Below, one piece after another: positions 8,386 to 17,193 of a stretch of 64,000 bases of DNA. This DNA comes from Nonomuraea sp. SYSU D8015 (GTDB lineage: Bacteria; Actinomycetota; Actinomycetes; Streptosporangiales; Streptosporangiaceae). The position numbers and the translations under genes were made by a program. The notes under the pieces were generated by a model, which searched no databases, had not been told where the DNA came from, and saw only the letters and a list, made by a program, of their open reading frames with translations. The first letter of the stretch is position 1, and every line of letters starts with the position of its first letter. The stretch spans positions 868,001 through 932,000 of the forward strand of contig NZ_VJYI01000001.1 in the NCBI RefSeq assembly GCF_008065375.1. Direction: 5' to 3'.

Positions 8386-9366
8386 TCAGAACTGCACCTC
8401 GCGCGGCCGGTACGGCTCCGCCAGGAACGCCAGCTCCTCCTCCGACAGCGGCACGTCCACGGCGGCCACGGCGTCGTCGACGTGCCGGTCCTTCGTCGCC
8501 CCCACGATCGGCGCGGTGACGGCCGGCTGGTGCAGCAGCCAGGCCAGGGCGACCTGAGCGGCGGGCCGCCCGCGCTCGGCCGCCACCTGCGCCACCCTGT
8601 CGAGGATCAGCTTGTCGTTCTCCGGGTCGTAGAGGGCGTCGATGCGCGGGTCGGAGCCCGCCCTCGCGGTCGTGGCCGCCGCGCCCGCCCGGGCCAGCAC
8701 GCCGCGGGCCAGCGGGCTCCACGGGATCACGCCCACACCCTGGTCGAGACAGAGCGGCAGCATCTCGCGCTCTTCCTCCCGGTAGAGGAGGTTGTAGTGG
8801 TTCTGCATCGAGACGAATCGCGTCCAGCCGTTGCGCTCGGCCACCTGCTGAGCCTTCGCGAACTGCCACGCCCACATGGACGACGCGCCGATGTAGCGGA
8901 CCTTGCCCGCCTTCACCACGTCGTGCAGCGCCTCCATGGTCTCCTCGACGGGCGTCTCGTCGTCCCACCGGTGGATCTGGTAGAGGTCGACGTAATCGGT
9001 GCCCAGCCGGTCGAGCGAGGCGTCGATCGAGGACAGGATGTGCTTGCGCGACAGCCCCTGGTCATTGGGCCCCTTGCCCATCGGGAAGTACACCTTGGTC
9101 GCCAGCACGTAGTCCTCGCGCCGCGGGAAGATCCCCCGCAGCACCTTGCCCGTCACGACCTCGCTCTCGCCCTGGCTGTAGACGTCGGCGGTGTCGAAGA
9201 ACGTCACACCCGCCTCGGCCGCCCGCCGGATGATCGGCTCGGCCTGGTCCTCCGGCAGCGCCCACTCCTGCTTGGCGGGATCGCCGTAGCTCATCATGCC
9301 CAGGCATACCCGCGAGACCTTCAAGCCCGTGTCACCAAGTCGCGTGTAATCCATACGGCCCACCAT
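8386..9366 (-). CDS. Aldo/keto reductase
   Basis: NADPH-dependent carbonyl reductase of the AKR TIM-barrel family (YajO/Tas-like subgroup). Catalytic residues appear in order: Asp and Tyr in FFDTADVYSQGESE, Lys in VLATKVYFP, His in LYQIHRWDDETP; the C-terminal cofactor segment is APIVGATKDRHVDD. Two starts are possible: ATG 9366 (with GGGAG four bases before it) and ATG 9354, which gives the more typical MDYTRLGDTGLKVS N-terminus. It closely resembles the reductase at 17781-18761 along its whole length, so the two are paralogues. It is followed upstream on the same strand by a zinc alcohol dehydrogenase. Confidence 0.92.
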   Translation of the reverse strand: MVGRMDYTRLGDTGLKVSRVCLGMMSYGDPAKQEWALPEDQAEPIIRRAAEAGVTFFDTADVYSQGESEVVTGKVLRGIFPRREDYVLATKVYFPMGKGPNDQGLSRKHILSSIDASLDRLGTDYVDLYQIHRWDDETPVEETMEALHDVVKAGKVRYIGASSMWAWQFAKAQQVAERNGWTRFVSMQNHYNLLYREEEREMLPLCLDQGVGVIPWSPLARGVLARAGAAATTARAGSDPRIDALYDPENDKLILDRVAQVAAERGRPAAQVALAWLLHQPAVTAPIVGATKDRHVDDAVAAVDVPLSEEELAFLAEPYRPREVQF

Positions 9367-9402
9367 AGGACTCCCAAGGGAGCGGCCGATTCTCCGGCCC
9401 GC

Positions 9403-10440
9403 TCAGAGCGGCGACCGAGGAGTGATCATCGTGATGCCCGGCACGGAGCCGATCGAGGCCAGCGCCTTGCCGGCGTCGGCGAGCCCGATCGTGCGGGTGA
9501 CGAGCTGGTCGGGATGCAGCACCCCCGCCCTGATCAGCTCGAGCATCTGCGGGTAGGCGTGCGCGGCCATGCCGTGGCTGCCCAGCAGGCGCAGCTCGTA
9601 GGAGATCACCCGGTCCATCGGCACCGGCGTCGGCCCGCCGGGCAGCAGCCCCACCTGGACGTGCCTGCCCCTGCGGCGCAGGCTCTCGACGGAGGCGGCG
9701 CAGGTCTGCGGGCTGCCGAGCGCGTCGACGGACACGTGGGCGCCGCCCCTGGTCAGCTCCCTGACCTGGGCCGCGGCGTCGCCGGCCGAGGCGTTGACGA
9801 AATGCGTGGCGCCCGCCAGCTCGGCCATGTGGAGCGCGTCGCCGCTGATGTCGACGGCCACCACGCGGGCCCCGGCCGCGGTCGCGATCATCACGGCGGA
9901 CAGCCCCACGCCGCCGCAGCCGTGCACGGCCACCCACTCGCCCGGCCGCACGCGGCCCACCTGGGCCACGGCGCGGAACGCGGTGGCGAAGCGGCAGCCC
10001 AGCCCGGCCGCCGTGGCGTACGCCATGTCCTCGGGGACCGCGATCAGGTTCACGTCGGCGTGGTCGACGGCGACGTACTCGGCGAAGGAACCCCAGTGGG
10101 TGAAGCCCGGCTGCGTCTGCCGCTCGCACACCTGCTGGTCTCCGGTGGCGCAGGACGGGCACGTGCCGCAGGCGCAGACGAACGGGACGGTCACGCGCGC
10201 TCCGGGCCGCCAGCCGCGCACGTCGGAGCCGACGGCCTCGACCACGCCCGCGAACTCGTGCCCCGGCACGTGGGGCAGGGCCTTGATGTCGGGGTCGTGA
10301 CCCTGCCAGCCGTGCCAGTCGGACCGGCACAGACCGGTCGCCTCGACCCTGATCACCGCTCCGTGTGGGGCCGGGGCGGGGGCGGGCAGCTCCCGCACGT
10401 CGAGGTCGCCCCCGAAGCTTTCAAACGCAACCGCTCGCAT
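9403..10440 (-). CDS. Zinc-dependent alcohol dehydrogenase (MDR family)
   Basis: A 345-residue medium-chain dehydrogenase. The catalytic zinc ligands are Cys38 (GLCRSDWH) and His61-Glu62 (VPGHEFAG). The structural zinc cysteines are at 91, 94, 97 and 105 (CGTCPSC...C). The Rossmann nucleotide site reads [15 protein letters not shown], followed by an Asp in VVAVDISGD that favours NAD(H). All catalytic parts are present. It lies 36 bp upstream of the aldo/keto reductase on the same strand, so the two may be co-transcribed and act on related alcohol and carbonyl substrates. The substrate is unknown. Confidence 0.93.
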   Translation of the reverse strand: MRAVAFESFGGDLDVRELPAPAPAPHGAVIRVEATGLCRSDWHGWQGHDPDIKALPHVPGHEFAGVVEAVGSDVRGWRPGARVTVPFVCACGTCPSCATGDQQVCERQTQPGFTHWGSFAEYVAVDHADVNLIAVPEDMAYATAAGLGCRFATAFRAVAQVGRVRPGEWVAVHGCGGVGLSAVMIATAAGARVVAVDISGDALHMAELAGATHFVNASAGDAAAQVRELTRGGAHVSVDALGSPQTCAASVESLRRRGRHVQVGLLPGGPTPVPMDRVISYELRLLGSHGMAAHAYPQMLELIRAGVLHPDQLVTRTIGLADAGKALASIGSVPGITMITPRSPL

Positions 10441-10521
10441 CTCACAAGCGTAGCTTCAGCGCCGGTTGCCGCAGGTCGCGCACTTCCTGCCGAGCAGGCG
10501 TGTCGACCGATAAGGCGTTGA

Positions 10522-11349
10522 TCAGCGCAGGGTCAGGTGCCGCAGCTCCCGCAGGGCCTGATGCGAGGGAGATCCGGGTTCGGTCGTGTAGAGCACGAGA
10601 CGGAGGTCGTCGCGGTCGGGCACGGGCATGACCTGGCAGATCGCGTCGATCGTGCCGACGAGCGGGTGGACGATCCGCTTGCGCTGCTCCCTGCGGACCT
10701 CGACCTCGTGCCGGTCCCACAGGTCGGCGAACTCGGGACTGAGCGCCAGCATCTCGGCGACCAGCGCCTGCAGCCTGCGGTCGCCGGGGTAGCGGCCGGC
10801 GGCGGCGCGCAGGTCGGCGACGGAGGCGCGGGCGAAGCGGCCCTTCTCCTCGTCGTCGAGGTATTCGGCGATGTCGGGGGACATGAAGACCCAGCGGATG
10901 ACGTTCAGCCGCTCGGGCGGCTGGTCGTCCAGGCCGCCCATGATCGCACCGGCCATGGGGTTCCAGGCGAGGATGTCGTAGCGGGCGTTGAGGACGTAGG
11001 CGGGGACCTCCTCCAGGAACGCCAGCAGGTGCAGCATCCCGCCGGGCACGTCGTCCCTGATCGCCGGCGCCTCCAGCGTCTGCCCGGCCAGGTGGAACAG
11101 GTAGCCGCGCTCGTCCTGGCTGAGCATGAGGGCCCTGGACAGCGCGTTGAGCACCTGCCGCGACGGGTGCGGGCCGCGGCCCTGCTCCAGCCGGATGTAG
11201 TAGTCGACCGACATGCCCGCCAGTTGAGCGACCTCCTGCCTGCGCAGGCCCGGGGTGCGGCGGCGCTCGCCACCGGGCAGCCCCACCTCGGCCGGGGTGA
11301 CGCGGGCGCGCCGGCTGCGGAGGAATTCGGCCAGTTGGTCGCGGTTCAT
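10522..11349 (-). CDS. MmyB-like XRE family transcriptional regulator
   Basis: Residues about 10-80 are an XRE helix-turn-helix (RRTPGLRRQEVAQLAGMSVDYYIRLEQGRG, given here as features only: recognition helix around SVDYYIRLE). The rest is the PAS-like MmyB ligand domain with the typical LAWNPMAGAIMG and NVIRWVF segments. Family members of this type bind fatty acids or act as repressors of a divergent oxidoreductase. The start is the ATG at 11349, giving MNRDQLAEFLRSRR. It is divergent from the SDR at 11453, a pairing common in actinomycetes, with 103 bp of shared control region. Confidence 0.9.
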   Translation of the reverse strand: MNRDQLAEFLRSRRARVTPAEVGLPGGERRRTPGLRRQEVAQLAGMSVDYYIRLEQGRGPHPSRQVLNALSRALMLSQDERGYLFHLAGQTLEAPAIRDDVPGGMLHLLAFLEEVPAYVLNARYDILAWNPMAGAIMGGLDDQPPERLNVIRWVFMSPDIAEYLDDEEKGRFARASVADLRAAAGRYPGDRRLQALVAEMLALSPEFADLWDRHEVEVRREQRKRIVHPLVGTIDAICQVMPVPDRDDLRLVLYTTEPGSPSHQALRELRHLTLR

Positions 11350-11452
11350 GCCTTCATCCTGCGGCATGGCGGGCCGATCGTGGGTGGTACCGCCGATCCC
11401 AGCCTTTCCAGGTCTCTCCCGCACCCCCTCGGGCCTGCGCCAGCGTGGAGGC

Positions 11453-12163
11453 ATGACGAAGATCGCCCTCATCACCGGTGCGAACAAGGGAATCGGCTAC
11501 GAGATCGCGCGGTTGCTCGCCGGGCAAGGCGTCACCGCGATCGTGGGAGCGCGCGACGAGCAGCGCGGGCGGGCCGCCGCCGAGCGGCTCGGGCAGCCGT
11601 ACGTGCGGCTCGACGTGACCGACGAGGACGGCGTGGCCGCCGCCGCCAAGTGGATCGAGCAGGAGTACGGCAGGCTCGACATCCTGGTCAACAACGCCGC
11701 CATCGCCGGCGACCCGGCCCAGGCCGTGCCCAGCGCCACCCCGGCGCGGGCGCTCAGGGACCTCTACGAGACGAACGTGTTCGGCGTCGTCACCGTGACC
11801 AACGCCATGCTGCCACTGCTGCGCACCTCGCCGGCCGGCCGGATCGTGAACATGTCGAGCGAGCTCGGCTCGCTGAGCATGGCGGCGGGCGCGGACAGTC
11901 CCTTCGCGGAGGCCACCTTCCTCGCCTACAACTCCTCCAAGTCCGCGCTCAACATGATCACCGTCCTGTACGCCAGGGAGCTCAAGGACACCCCGATCAA
12001 GGTGAACGCCGCCAACCCCGGCTACTGCGCCACCGACCTCAACGGTCACACCGGCTTCCGTACGGCCGAACAGGGCGCGGCGATCGCGGTGAAGCTGGCG
12101 ACGCTGGACGAGGACGGTCCTACCGGGGCTTACCTGCAGGATGACGGCGTGCTGCCCTGGTGA
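11453..12163 (+). CDS. Short-chain dehydrogenase/reductase (carbonyl-reductase-like)
   Basis: A 236-residue classical SDR. The cofactor motif is TGANKGIG (TGxxxGxG) at residues 8-15, then a DVTD segment and NNAA. The catalytic Ser is in IVNMSSELG, and the Tyr-x-x-x-Lys is YNSSK. A GTGGAGGC ribosome site precedes the ATG at 11453. The regulator transcribed in the other direction probably represses it. It ends four bases into the region upstream of the GCS2 ligase. The NADPH preference suggested by ARDEQRG after strand 2 is inference. Confidence 0.92.
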   Translation: MTKIALITGANKGIGYEIARLLAGQGVTAIVGARDEQRGRAAAERLGQPYVRLDVTDEDGVAAAAKWIEQEYGRLDILVNNAAIAGDPAQAVPSATPARALRDLYETNVFGVVTVTNAMLPLLRTSPAGRIVNMSSELGSLSMAAGADSPFAEATFLAYNSSKSALNMITVLYARELKDTPIKVNAANPGYCATDLNGHTGFRTAEQGAAIAVKLATLDEDGPTGAYLQDDGVLPW

Positions 12164-12198
12164 GGTGTCAATCCCGGCGAAGCGGACAGAAGGGGGTG

Positions 12199-13596
12199 AT
12201 GGGACGAGATCTGGATAAGGAGCGATTTACCGAAGCGGAGTACGTCCGCTTCGGGGAACGCCTCCGGGAGCAGCTCGGCGTGCTGCGCGAGCTGCTCGAC
12301 ACCCCCGGCTTCGGCCAGGGCCCGGCCACGATCGGGGCCGAGCTGGAGCTGTTCCTCATCGACGGGCGGGGCCGGCCGCTCCCGCGCAACAGCCAGGTGC
12401 TGGAGGCCCTCGGGGACTCCCGCGTGGTGCTGGAGCTGGGCCGCTACAACATCGAGGTGAACCTGACCCCGACGCCGCTGGAGGGCAGGCCCTTCGAGCT
12501 GCTCAGCGCCGAGGTCCAGGAGGCGATCATGAAGGTGGACGGCGCGGTCGAGGGCGGCGGCGCCGTGCCCATCGGCATCCTGCCCACTCTGGGGACCGAG
12601 GACTTCACCGTGGGCGCCATGAGCGACCAGAACCGCTACCGGGCGCTGAGCAGGGGCATGAGGCGGCTGCGGCTGGAGCCCTTCCTGGTCAAGATCGACG
12701 ACCTGGAGCTGGCCGTGGAGGACGTGATCCTCGAGGCCGCCAACACCTCCTGGCAGGTGCACATCCGCACGCCGCCGGAGCGGTTCGCCCGGCTGTTCAA
12801 CGCCGCGCAGCTCGCCATCGGGCCGGTGCTGGCCGCGTGCGGCAACTCGCCGTTCTTCCTGGGCCGGCAGCTGTGGGAGGAGACGCGCATCGCGCTGATG
12901 GAGGAGGCCGCCGACGACCGCGACGTGGAGCGGCGCGGGCGCAGGGACGGGCGGGTGACGTTCGGCTCGGACTGGGTGCGCGAAGGGGCGCACGAGTTGT
13001 TCGAGCGGTACGTGCGCGACTACGAGCCCATCGTGCCGGACCTGCACGAGGACGCCGAGCCGCACGACGTGCCCGAGCTGCGGCTGCACCAGGGCACGAT
13101 CTGGCAGTGGAACCGGCCCGTCTACGACCCGGCCGGCGGCGGGCACCTGCGGATCGAGATGCGGGCGCTGCCGGCCGGGCCGACGTGCGCGGACATGGCC
13201 GCCAACACGGCGTTCCTGCTGGGGCTGACGTTGTCGCAGGCCGAGCGGGATCTGACCGGCTACCGGTTCGCGGAGGCGTACCAGAACTTCTACCGGGCCG
13301 CCATGGACGGGCTGGACGCCAAACTCTCCTGGCCGGGAGTGGACGGCGAGTTCGCGGCCGCCGACCTGGTGCTGCGCCTGCTGCCCGAGGCGCGGGAGGG
13401 GCTGCTCGGAGCCGGGGTGACGCCGAGCGACGCCGACCGCGCGCTGGGCGTCATGGAGCAGCGGACCCGGCTGCGCCGCACGGGGGCGGTGTGGCAGCGG
13501 GAGGCGCTGGCGCGGTTCGGCGGCGACCGGGAGCGGCTCGTACAGCGGTATCGCGAGCTGGCGTTGTCCGGACTTCCGGTGCATTTGTGGCGCTGA
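12199..13596 (+). CDS. Carboxylate-amine ligase, glutamate-cysteine ligase family 2 (GCS2/YbdK-like)
   Basis: ATP-dependent ligase joining a carboxylate (classically gamma-glutamate) to an amine. Visible landmarks are the N-terminal TIGAELELFLID, in which the acidic residues bind metal-ATP, then LGRYNIEVNLTPTPLEG, and the C-terminal LRIEMRALPAGPT. The ATG at 12199 was chosen because AGGGGGTG lies just before it; a longer in-frame start at 12160 would overlap the SDR. It is 465 residues long. Actinomycetes use mycothiol rather than glutathione, so the real amine substrate is uncertain. Confidence 0.88.
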   Translation: MGRDLDKERFTEAEYVRFGERLREQLGVLRELLDTPGFGQGPATIGAELELFLIDGRGRPLPRNSQVLEALGDSRVVLELGRYNIEVNLTPTPLEGRPFELLSAEVQEAIMKVDGAVEGGGAVPIGILPTLGTEDFTVGAMSDQNRYRALSRGMRRLRLEPFLVKIDDLELAVEDVILEAANTSWQVHIRTPPERFARLFNAAQLAIGPVLAACGNSPFFLGRQLWEETRIALMEEAADDRDVERRGRRDGRVTFGSDWVREGAHELFERYVRDYEPIVPDLHEDAEPHDVPELRLHQGTIWQWNRPVYDPAGGGHLRIEMRALPAGPTCADMAANTAFLLGLTLSQAERDLTGYRFAEAYQNFYRAAMDGLDAKLSWPGVDGEFAAADLVLRLLPEAREGLLGAGVTPSDADRALGVMEQRTRLRRTGAVWQREALARFGGDRERLVQRYRELALSGLPVHLWR

Positions 13597-13659
13597 CGCC
13601 AACCGTCGCCGTTCCCGTTCCGTCACACTTGGTAAAGCGACGGGAAAAGAGAGGAAGAT

Positions 13660-14688
13660 ATGGCGGCAACGGGGATGGTTTCCACGGACAAAGCGCCCTA
13701 CGCCCTGAACCGGGCGACGGGCGACCTCGCCGACGGGGCGGCCAAGCTCGCGGGGGAGATCGGCGGCACCGCCGTCGAAGCGCTGCTGGCGCAGGCCAAC
13801 AGGACCGCCGTCCGCCGGGGCGCGGCGGCGGCGCTCGGCTCGATGCGGGCCAGGCCGGCCGAGTGGTACGCGTTCGACGCCAAGGACCAGGACACCGCCG
13901 ACTGGTATCCCCAGGGCCTGTCGTGCGGCGAGGAGTCCGGCTCCATCGGGGTGCCGGTGTTCGTGGCGAGCTGGTATTTCAAGCCAGAGGCGGGCGAGCG
14001 CGGGATCAGGGTGTCGTTCCTGAGCCCGCAGACGCTGAAATACCAGCACGCGCTGCTGGTGGCGGCCAAGCCGGACGGCACGTACGCGCCGATCGACATC
14101 CACGCGGGCGGCATCGCGATCGACGGCGACCTGCTCTACGTGGCCGACACGTACAGAGGACTGCGCGTCTTCGACCTGAACAACCTGCTCGACCTGCGCA
14201 CGGCGCAGAACGACCTCGGCGACCCCACGCGGATCGGCCGGCACGGCGGCAAGTTCCACGCGTTCGGCTACCGGTACGTCATCCCGCAGACCGATTCCTG
14301 GCAGCTCGCGCAGCGGGGGCCGCACTTCTCGTTCGTGTCGATCGACCGCAGCGGCGGCACGGGCCGGCTGATCTCCGGCGAGTACATGAAGGACGACCCC
14401 GGTGGCTGGGTGGCGCACTGGGGCCTCCCCTTCTCCGGCGGAGAGCCCGACGAGGCCTTCGTGATGGGGCACCCCAAGATCCAGGGAGCCATCTCGCACG
14501 GCGGGAAGTGGTACCTGAGCCAGGCCGCCGACGCCACCACCAACGGCAAGCTGATCGTCTACGCCGACGGCGAGCCGCAGACCAGGCCGTTCCCGATCGG
14601 CCCCGAGGACCTGACGGTGCAGGGCGGCAAGCTGTGGAGCGTCACCGAGTTCAGGAACAAGCGGGTGATCTTCGGTGTGGCTCTTTGA
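13660..14688 (+). CDS. Conserved hypothetical protein with beta-propeller-like repeats
   Basis: A 342-residue protein with no signal peptide or membrane segment. The middle and C-terminal parts contain strand-rich repeats such as GGIAIDGDLLYVADTYRGLRVF, HGGKWYLSQAADATTNGKLIVY and VQGGKLWSVTEF, the pattern of a YVTN/NHL-like propeller that reads 'display value, then name'. The N-terminal 70 residues are helical. No catalytic motif was recognised and no function is proposed. Its stop lies in the first copy of a 20-bp tandem duplication shared with the convergent PaaX gene. AGAGGAAG precedes the start. Confidence 0.75.
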   Translation: MAATGMVSTDKAPYALNRATGDLADGAAKLAGEIGGTAVEALLAQANRTAVRRGAAAALGSMRARPAEWYAFDAKDQDTADWYPQGLSCGEESGSIGVPVFVASWYFKPEAGERGIRVSFLSPQTLKYQHALLVAAKPDGTYAPIDIHAGGIAIDGDLLYVADTYRGLRVFDLNNLLDLRTAQNDLGDPTRIGRHGGKFHAFGYRYVIPQTDSWQLAQRGPHFSFVSIDRSGGTGRLISGEYMKDDPGGWVAHWGLPFSGGEPDEAFVMGHPKIQGAISHGGKWYLSQAADATTNGKLIVYADGEPQTRPFPIGPEDLTVQGGKLWSVTEFRNKRVIFGVAL

Positions 14689-14722
14689 GAGCCGTGGTCA
14701 GTCTTTGAGAGCCGTGGTCAGT
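14683..14722. repeat. Two-copy 20-bp tandem duplication at a convergent gene junction
   Basis: CTTTGAGAGCCGTGGTCAGT occurs twice head to tail (14683-14702 and 14703-14722), followed by a third partial CTTTGAG. The first copy holds the TGA of the plus-strand gene (14686-14688). The stop of the minus-strand PaaX gene lies in the second copy (14718-14720), and an identical TCA occurs in the first. The duplication therefore separates two 3' ends that would otherwise overlap. Confidence 0.9.
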
Positions 14723-15437
14723 CTTTGAGGTGCCGCAGGAGCACCTCGCGGTAGCGGGTGTCGAAGTCGTCGTAGCGGGCCCGCAGCTCCGCGCCGGGCC
14801 AGTCGGCCGGCAGCAGCTCCTCCGGCAGCAGCGGGTCGGCCAGCAGGTGGCGCAGCACCGCGGCCGACACCAGGAAGCCCTCGGCCAGCCCGTCGGCGCG
14901 CTCCAGCGCCCGCTTCAGCCGGCGTGCCTCGGCGGCCCAGCCGTCGAGGTCCCACAGCAGCGGAGTGGGGTCGCGGTGCGGGCGGCCGTCGATCAGCGTG
15001 CACTGCGCGGTGACGATCTCCGGCCACTCGCGCACCAGGTTGGCGGGCCGCAGCCAGGTGCCCTCACGGAGCTCGGCCAGGCGCAGCGCGGTCATGGTGT
15101 GCCGGAACGCGGCCCGGTCGGCCGGCGCGCGCCGCTCGGCGGTCACCACGGCCACCTCCCACGTGCCGTCCCACGGCCTGGTGTGCGGGTCGCGGCTCTC
15201 GTCCTGCCTGGCCTGGCGCTCGACCAGGCGCTCCGACAGCGTGTAGTAGCGGCCTTCCTGGAGCAGGTCGCCGGCCGCCACCATGCGCGACAGCGCCACC
15301 CGCACCGTGCCCTCGGCGATGCCGAACAGCGCGCCGATGCGCACCAGGTGGCGGGCCGGCAGGCGCGGGGGATGGTGGCCCAGCAGCGCGCTCAGCACGG
15401 CCGAGCGCGCGCTCAACGAATTATTACGCTCTTCCAT
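14718..15437 (-). CDS. PaaX family transcriptional regulator
   Basis: Residues about 8-70 form the winged-helix PaaX N-domain (RSAVLSALLGHHPPRLPARHLVRI, then EGTVRVALSRMVAAGDL). The C-terminal PaaX_C part contains DLDGWAAEARRL and PADWPGAELRARYDDFD. Known PaaX proteins repress phenylacetate degradation and respond to phenylacetyl-CoA; here the divergent partner is an acyl-CoA dehydrogenase, so an acyl-CoA effector is likely but unproven. The ATG at 15437 lies nine bases after a TATACT hexamer with no ribosome site, suggesting a leaderless message. It shares a 31-bp region with the neighbour. Confidence 0.88.
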   Translation of the reverse strand: MEERNNSLSARSAVLSALLGHHPPRLPARHLVRIGALFGIAEGTVRVALSRMVAAGDLLQEGRYYTLSERLVERQARQDESRDPHTRPWDGTWEVAVVTAERRAPADRAAFRHTMTALRLAELREGTWLRPANLVREWPEIVTAQCTLIDGRPHRDPTPLLWDLDGWAAEARRLKRALERADGLAEGFLVSAAVLRHLLADPLLPEELLPADWPGAELRARYDDFDTRYREVLLRHLKD

Positions 15438-15468
15438 CGCGTGTCGAGTATATGTAACACTCGCAGAC
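15438..15468. promoter_or_regulatory. 31-bp bidirectional, probably leaderless promoter with operator
   Basis: This is the whole space between two divergent ATGs. On the minus strand TATACT (15447-15452) sits nine bases before ATG 15437. On the plus strand a TAACAC-like element (15455-15460) sits eight bases before ATG 15469. Neither side has room for a Shine-Dalgarno. CGAGT and ACTCG (about 15445-15463) make an inverted repeat over both -10 elements, a natural site for PaaX. Confidence 0.55.
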
Positions 15469-17172
15469 ATGGGGCGCTATCTCATCGAACCCTTCGACCG
15501 CAGCCACCGCTACGCCACCGAGCGCTACCAGGGCGCGACCGGCCGCAACTGGTGGACCTGCGATCCCACGCTGCGCCTGCTCATGCGGCGCCATCTCGGC
15601 GAGGGCTACGCCTGGGCCGAACCACACCTCGACCGGCTGGGCGCGCTCATGGGCGGGCTGGTGGCCGAGTGCGCCGAGGAGACCGACCGCAACCCGCCGC
15701 GGCTGGAGAAGTACGACAAATGGGGCAGGGACGTCAGCGAGGTCGTCATGCCGCCGTCGTTCCTGGCCGCCCGGCAGGCGCTCATGGAGGACAACTTCAC
15801 CTCGCCGTCGTTCGCCCAGCAGGCCCGCGCCCATGGAGCGGATCCGGCCGCGCTGGGCGCCGCGTGGACGTACCTGCTGGACCAGGCCGACATCGGGATG
15901 GGGTGCGCGCTCGGCACGGGCGGCGACATGGTGGTGCAGCTCGCCGAGCAGCACGCGCCCGAGGACGTGCGCGCACGGGTCCGGGATATCTTCGCCAACG
16001 GCTACTTCTCCGGCGAGGCCGCTCAGATGCTCACCGAGCGGACGGGCGGCTCGGACCTGGCCGCGTTGGAGGCCTCGGCCGTGCCCGCAGGGGACGCGTG
16101 GCTGCTGTCGGGGTTCAAGTGGTTCGCCTCCAACGCCAACGGGTCCGCGTTCGTGGTGCTGGCGCGGCTTCCCGACGGGGCGGTGGCGCCGTTCCTGGTG
16201 CTGTGGGAGCGGCGGGACGGCAGCCGCAACGGGGTGCGGATCCGCAGGCTCAAGGACAAGCTCGGCACCAGGTCGGTCGCGTCGGCGGAGGTCGAGTTCA
16301 CCGAGGCGGAGGCGTTCCTGCTCATGGACCTGCCGTCCGGGCAGTCCGAGGGCACCGGGGAGGGCGCGGGCTCTCGGTCGTCCGGGCTCGGCGTCATGAT
16401 GAGGCTCACCAACGCCTCCAGGCTCAGCGTGGGCATGATGGGCGTCGGCGTGGCCAGGCGCGCCCTGGTCGAGTCGGTCTGCTACGCCCGCGCCCGGGAG
16501 GCGTTCGGCCGGCCGCTCATCGACCAGCCGCTGATGCGCCGCAAGCTCGCCGAGCTGATCGTCGAGGTCGAGGCCGCACAGGCGCTCGTCTTCGACGGGC
16601 TCGTCGGCCCGCGGCTGCGCCTCGCGCCCGCCCTGGTCAAGCTGCGCGCCGCCCGGCTCGGCGTGACGGCCGCCAGCGACGCGATCGAGGTGCACGGCGG
16701 CAACGGCTACATCGAGCAGTGGCCGGTGGCCAGGCTCCTGCGCGACGCCCAGGTCAACCCGATCTGGGAGGGCGGCGACAACATCCTCTGCCTCGACGTG
16801 CGCCGGGCCATGGCGCGCGAGCGGGCCCACGAGCCGTTCCTCGATCGGCTGCGCGCCGCGGCCACCTCCGATCTCGTGCACGCCCGCGTCGACGACCTGG
16901 CCAAGGCGATCGCCGCGTGGGCCGCGCTGGAGCCCGCGGTGGCCGAGGCGCGGCTGTATCCGCTGGCGCAGTTCATGGCCGACGTGTACGCCGCCGCGCT
17001 GCTGGAGGAGCAGGCCACGTGGGGGCTGGACGACGGACGGAAGGCGGTCGTCGCCCGCCTGTACGCCGAGGCGCACCTCGCCGACCACGGCCCGCTGCGC
17101 GGGATCGACCGCGCGGGAGAGGAACTGGAGCTCTTCGACGACCTCCTGGAGGGAGCCGTCGTCCTCCACTAA
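15469..17172 (+). CDS. AidB-type acyl-CoA dehydrogenase
   Basis: A 567-residue FAD flavoprotein of the acyl-CoA dehydrogenase superfamily. It has the extra C-terminal helical domain and the N-terminal extension typical of AidB. FAD-contacting segments include ERTGGSDLAALEASA and FASNANGS. IEVHGGNGYIEQWPVARLLRDAQ and the following NPIWEGGDNILCLD are hallmark AidB sequences. AidB proteins protect DNA from alkylation or act as isovaleryl-CoA-like dehydrogenases; which applies here is not decided. It is divergent from PaaX, whose promoter it shares, and has no ribosome binding site. Confidence 0.9.
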   Translation: MGRYLIEPFDRSHRYATERYQGATGRNWWTCDPTLRLLMRRHLGEGYAWAEPHLDRLGALMGGLVAECAEETDRNPPRLEKYDKWGRDVSEVVMPPSFLAARQALMEDNFTSPSFAQQARAHGADPAALGAAWTYLLDQADIGMGCALGTGGDMVVQLAEQHAPEDVRARVRDIFANGYFSGEAAQMLTERTGGSDLAALEASAVPAGDAWLLSGFKWFASNANGSAFVVLARLPDGAVAPFLVLWERRDGSRNGVRIRRLKDKLGTRSVASAEVEFTEAEAFLLMDLPSGQSEGTGEGAGSRSSGLGVMMRLTNASRLSVGMMGVGVARRALVESVCYARAREAFGRPLIDQPLMRRKLAELIVEVEAAQALVFDGLVGPRLRLAPALVKLRAARLGVTAASDAIEVHGGNGYIEQWPVARLLRDAQVNPIWEGGDNILCLDVRRAMARERAHEPFLDRLRAAATSDLVHARVDDLAKAIAAWAALEPAVAEARLYPLAQFMADVYAAALLEEQATWGLDDGRKAVVARLYAEAHLADHGPLRGIDRAGEELELFDDLLEGAVVLH

Positions 17173-17193
17173 AGATCACTAGACTGTGCCGCC

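Noticed and set aside
7585-10521. 978-residue plus-strand ORF
   Set aside because: It runs antisense through polX, the aldo/keto reductase and the alcohol dehydrogenase, and has a high-GC shadow composition.
12130-14499. 789-residue minus-strand ORF
   Set aside because: Antisense to the GCS2 ligase and the propeller-like protein. Shadow of codon bias.
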